Source of the DNA: Phaseolus vulgaris
Lineage: Eukaryota; Streptophyta; Magnoliopsida; Fabales; Fabaceae
NCBI RefSeq assembly: GCF_000499845.2
Contig: NC_023758.2
Span: forward strand, 37,032,108-37,096,107
Direction: 5' to 3'
Length of the DNA: 64,000 bases
Below, piece after piece: positions 61,815-64,000 of the stretch (positions within the stretch are counted from its first letter, which is position 1; every line of letters starts with the position of its first letter). The notes beneath the pieces are model-generated. The model saw only the letters and a program-made list of their open reading frames with translations. It did no database searches and was not told the DNA's origin. The translations under genes and the position numbers were made by a program.

Positions 61815-61978
61815 CCTTTCTCCCTTCATAATATGAAAAATACAATATTTCTTCTTTCTTCTCTATCTTTCCACCGCATCATCTAATGCATGTCATAATC
61901 ATAGAAACGCTGCCACCTGTCACAGAAGTTTAAACACACACAAGAAAGGTTGGTGTGGGTCATGAATACCATAATCCA

Positions 61979-62743
61979 ATAAAATAGCTAGACTTTGTAT
62001 AATTTTATGTGTTTTAACCTTGCTTGTAGTAGCTTACGGGATGATGGCAGAGGGGTTGTGACCTTCATCAATTTTGTGTTTTGGGTTAGTATGCTAGGGG
62101 TTAGAAAAATAGTATCCAATATACTAATTTTTTTTTATAAGAATTGAAACATTCATAAAATATTTTTTTTATTCTATTTATTATTTCTCATAAAAAAGAA
62201 GAAGCAAATCAATCACAAGCTCTTAATATGTAAATTATATATATAACCATATCAAGATGACAATGAACTAAAAATGCTATTCGCTTAAGATTAAAGTAAT
62301 GATGCTTTATTTATTTTTATCAAGAATAAAATAAAGTAATGATGCTTTGTTATATGAAATTGAATCTTATAATATTTTTACATGTGGGGTGATATGACAC
62401 TAAGATGTTTTGTTATGAGAAAAGCGAATTGAAATGCAACAAACTGATCAGGAGCAACTAAAGCTTTGTAAATCACCTTTTGGAGAGTTAATGATAAGAT
62501 AAGATGCAGAAGAGAAATTCATAGCCCAAAAGTTTTGTCTGAGACTGCATCACATAGCTTGCATCACCAAAACACCCATTTCTACCCTTTCACTCTCAGC
62601 CACTTACTCACTCTTCTAGAATGTCTCAAACATATGGTTATGGCTTTAACCAATTACCTTTTGTCATGATTGAAGTTTTAATCCAAGTAAAAATTAATTT
62701 CTATTCATGATGTAAAAATTGATTTATAGCACTATAAAAAAAA
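61979..62743. other. AT-rich spacer, no gene recognised
   Basis: Non-coding AT-rich DNA between the copia element and the palindromic MITE. A phrase GATGATGCTTT..GTAATGATGCTTTGTTA is partly duplicated near 62300-62350. Nothing else noted. Confidence 0.4.
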
Positions 62744-63085
62744 TCATGAAATAAAAATTAATTTTAAAAACAAAAATTAATTAGTTGCTATAGTGATTAA
62801 ATTAAAAAATATTTTAGAAATTAAAAAAAATAGTTTCTAAATTAATTTTTATTATTGTTAAATAGTTTTTAAATTAATATTTAATTAGCTACTAAGGTTT
62901 TAACTACCAATTATTTAGATTCTAAATTTGGTAGAAAAACCTTGATTGCTAATTAGATACCAATTTAGAAATTATTTAACAATAATATAAACTAATTTAG
63001 AAACAAAATTTTTTATACTCTCTAATTTAATCATTATAACAACTAATTATTTTTTATTTTTAAAATTGGTTTTATTTTATGTTTT
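62744..63085. mobile_element. Palindromic foldback MITE
   Basis: The left half (about 62744-62917) and right half (about 62918-63085) are imperfect reverse complements with almost no spacer. The hairpin tip lies in CTACCAA..TTGGTAG (62903-62935). Matching words include TAATTAGTTGCTATAGTGATTAAATT with its complement near 63030. The interior is non-coding. The words TGATGTAAAAATTGAT and TGATGTAAAAATTAAT flank it at about 62708 and 63114, which may mark its true outer limits. Confidence 0.65.
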
Positions 63086-64000
63086 TAGTTCAAAACATTT
63101 TAATTTCTGTATCTGATGTAAAAATTAATCTACACGAGTTCAGCTAATCAATCTAAAAGTAAAATACTTGTGGCAGTGGTTTCTTCATTTTAGTTGTGGC
63201 CCTTTTCTCAAATCTCTTTTTTTCTTGCACTTTTCTTTTATTTTTAGTTGGGATGATTTTGATTTTTCTGTTTGCAATTTTGATTCACTGAATCTGTTCA
63301 CTAATATCACTCACGATGCTTCATAGCTAGCCATATATCCTCACGACACTGCATGTGGGTAGAATTTGACTTTTCTCTTTCTAATTTTGATTATACTATG
63401 TGGGAATAGATGATATTTAGATCATTTTTGAAAATTAATTTAGGACCAAATGAAATATACCTATCCATTTTCATCGCTAACCCCTTCATGTCTAAATAAA
63501 TATTTTTTTTGTAGATATGAAATCCCTTTTGAACCTAATAATTAAGAACGAAACCAATTTGTCTCAATTACCTGGTTTTTTTTCTTTCTAATATTTAAAA
63601 TTTGGTTTTTAAATACTTGTAACTTATACATATATTTCTGAAGATAATAGTTTCTTAAAGCACATTTATATAAATTAAAATGATATAAGTTACACTTAAA
63701 TATAAAATTATTTAAATATGCACTATCTTTTATAACTATTTATACATTTTAAATATTTATATGTGTTAAACATTTATTCACATAAACATCACTTTTATAT
63801 AAAAGAAAACAAAAGTAAAATTATCTGAGTTATAATCGGATTTTTTTTTATTTGATGTGGTTTTTTGGGTGATTTATATTTCTGCTTTGTATAAGGATTA
63901 TAGTAATCTCTTTGTTGATAAAAAAAAAGAATTGAAACACCGTGTTTCACATTTATTAATTTTAATTATTAATAAAAAAACTTTAAATGACTATTTACTT
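63086..64000. other. AT-rich spacer to the window end
   Basis: AT-rich, non-coding by inspection. No repeats, transposon ends or coding similarity recognised. Confidence 0.45.

Larger units (their letters stand above)
56057..61978 (+). mobile_element. Decayed Ty1/copia retrotransposon with a nested solo LTR
   Basis: The 5' LTR is 56057-56308 (TGTTAAG to AATCCA), followed by the primer site TGGTATTAGAGTGGG at 56312. The 3' LTR starts at 60679 after the purine tract GAGGGGGGATA. It is interrupted at 60754 by a solo LTR of another family and resumes at 61820, ending AATCCA at 61978. The two LTRs match well over CTCCCTTCATAATATGAAAAATACAAT and CATCTAATGCATGTCATAA. The interior holds gag, protease, integrase, reverse transcriptase and RNase H in copia order, all broken by stops. 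No target duplication is evident at the outer ends. Confidence 0.85.

Noticed and set aside
1..64000. CRISPR array or bacterial operon
   Set aside because: No regularly spaced identical repeats with unique spacers of equal length, and all genes are plant nuclear with introns. The 21-bp paired motif was checked for this and does not form an array.

Overview
The window is plant nuclear DNA, most likely from a legume of the Phaseoleae (Vigna or Phaseolus type). I infer this from very AT-rich spacers, GT-AG introns, four plant-specific or plant-type protein families, and retrotransposons of the kinds that fill bean and cowpea genomes: SIRE/Maximus-like copia elements, short Ty1/copia elements with a tRNA-Met primer site, and TRIMs. 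The species itself cannot be fixed from the sequence alone.

Five host genes can be modelled. (1) A FAM135/DUF676 serine-hydrolase-like gene on + (CDS 4679-23823, 15 exons, 797 aa). Its introns 2 and 3 are swollen to 8.6 and 4.6 kb by nested transposons. (2) A ROH1/DUF793 family gene on - (25647-26816), with a probable leader intron. (3) A small intronless Agenet/Tudor-like gene on + (35865-36290). (4) An RFL-type P-class PPR gene on + (47271-49097), with a probable leader intron. (5) A WAT1/nodulin-MtN21 (EamA) transporter gene on - (52024-54224, 7 exons, 395 aa). I see no functional link between them; they are ordinary neighbours separated by transposon-rich DNA.

Mobile DNA, left to right: a short gypsy-like relic (5267-6881), a TRIM (7720-8039), a 4.7 kb copia element on - (8103-12811) and a MITE (12945-13231), all in hydrolase intron 2. 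Intron 3 holds a decayed copia (14153-17801) with a TRIM-derived composite inside it (14982-15525). Further right are a large foldback element (31510-32910), a non-autonomous SIRE-like element with intact 5-bp target duplications (38821-43869), a copia pol fragment fused to a copy of the ROH1 3' region (44551-45660), a copia LTR/tail fragment (49693-50100), a non-autonomous hAT (54815-55335), a decayed copia (56057-61978) whose 3' LTR is split by a solo SIRE-like LTR (60755-61814), and a palindromic MITE (62744-63085).

The strongest unexplained signal is a 10-bp motif, CAACCGATTG and variants. It recurs about 21 times in the SIRE-like element and the solo LTR, almost always in pairs whose starts are exactly 21 bp apart. 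The next is the TRIM-derived composite at 14982-15525. It has one 5-bp target duplication around three LTRs, the last one inverted. No CRISPR array, rRNA or convincing tRNA gene was seen.
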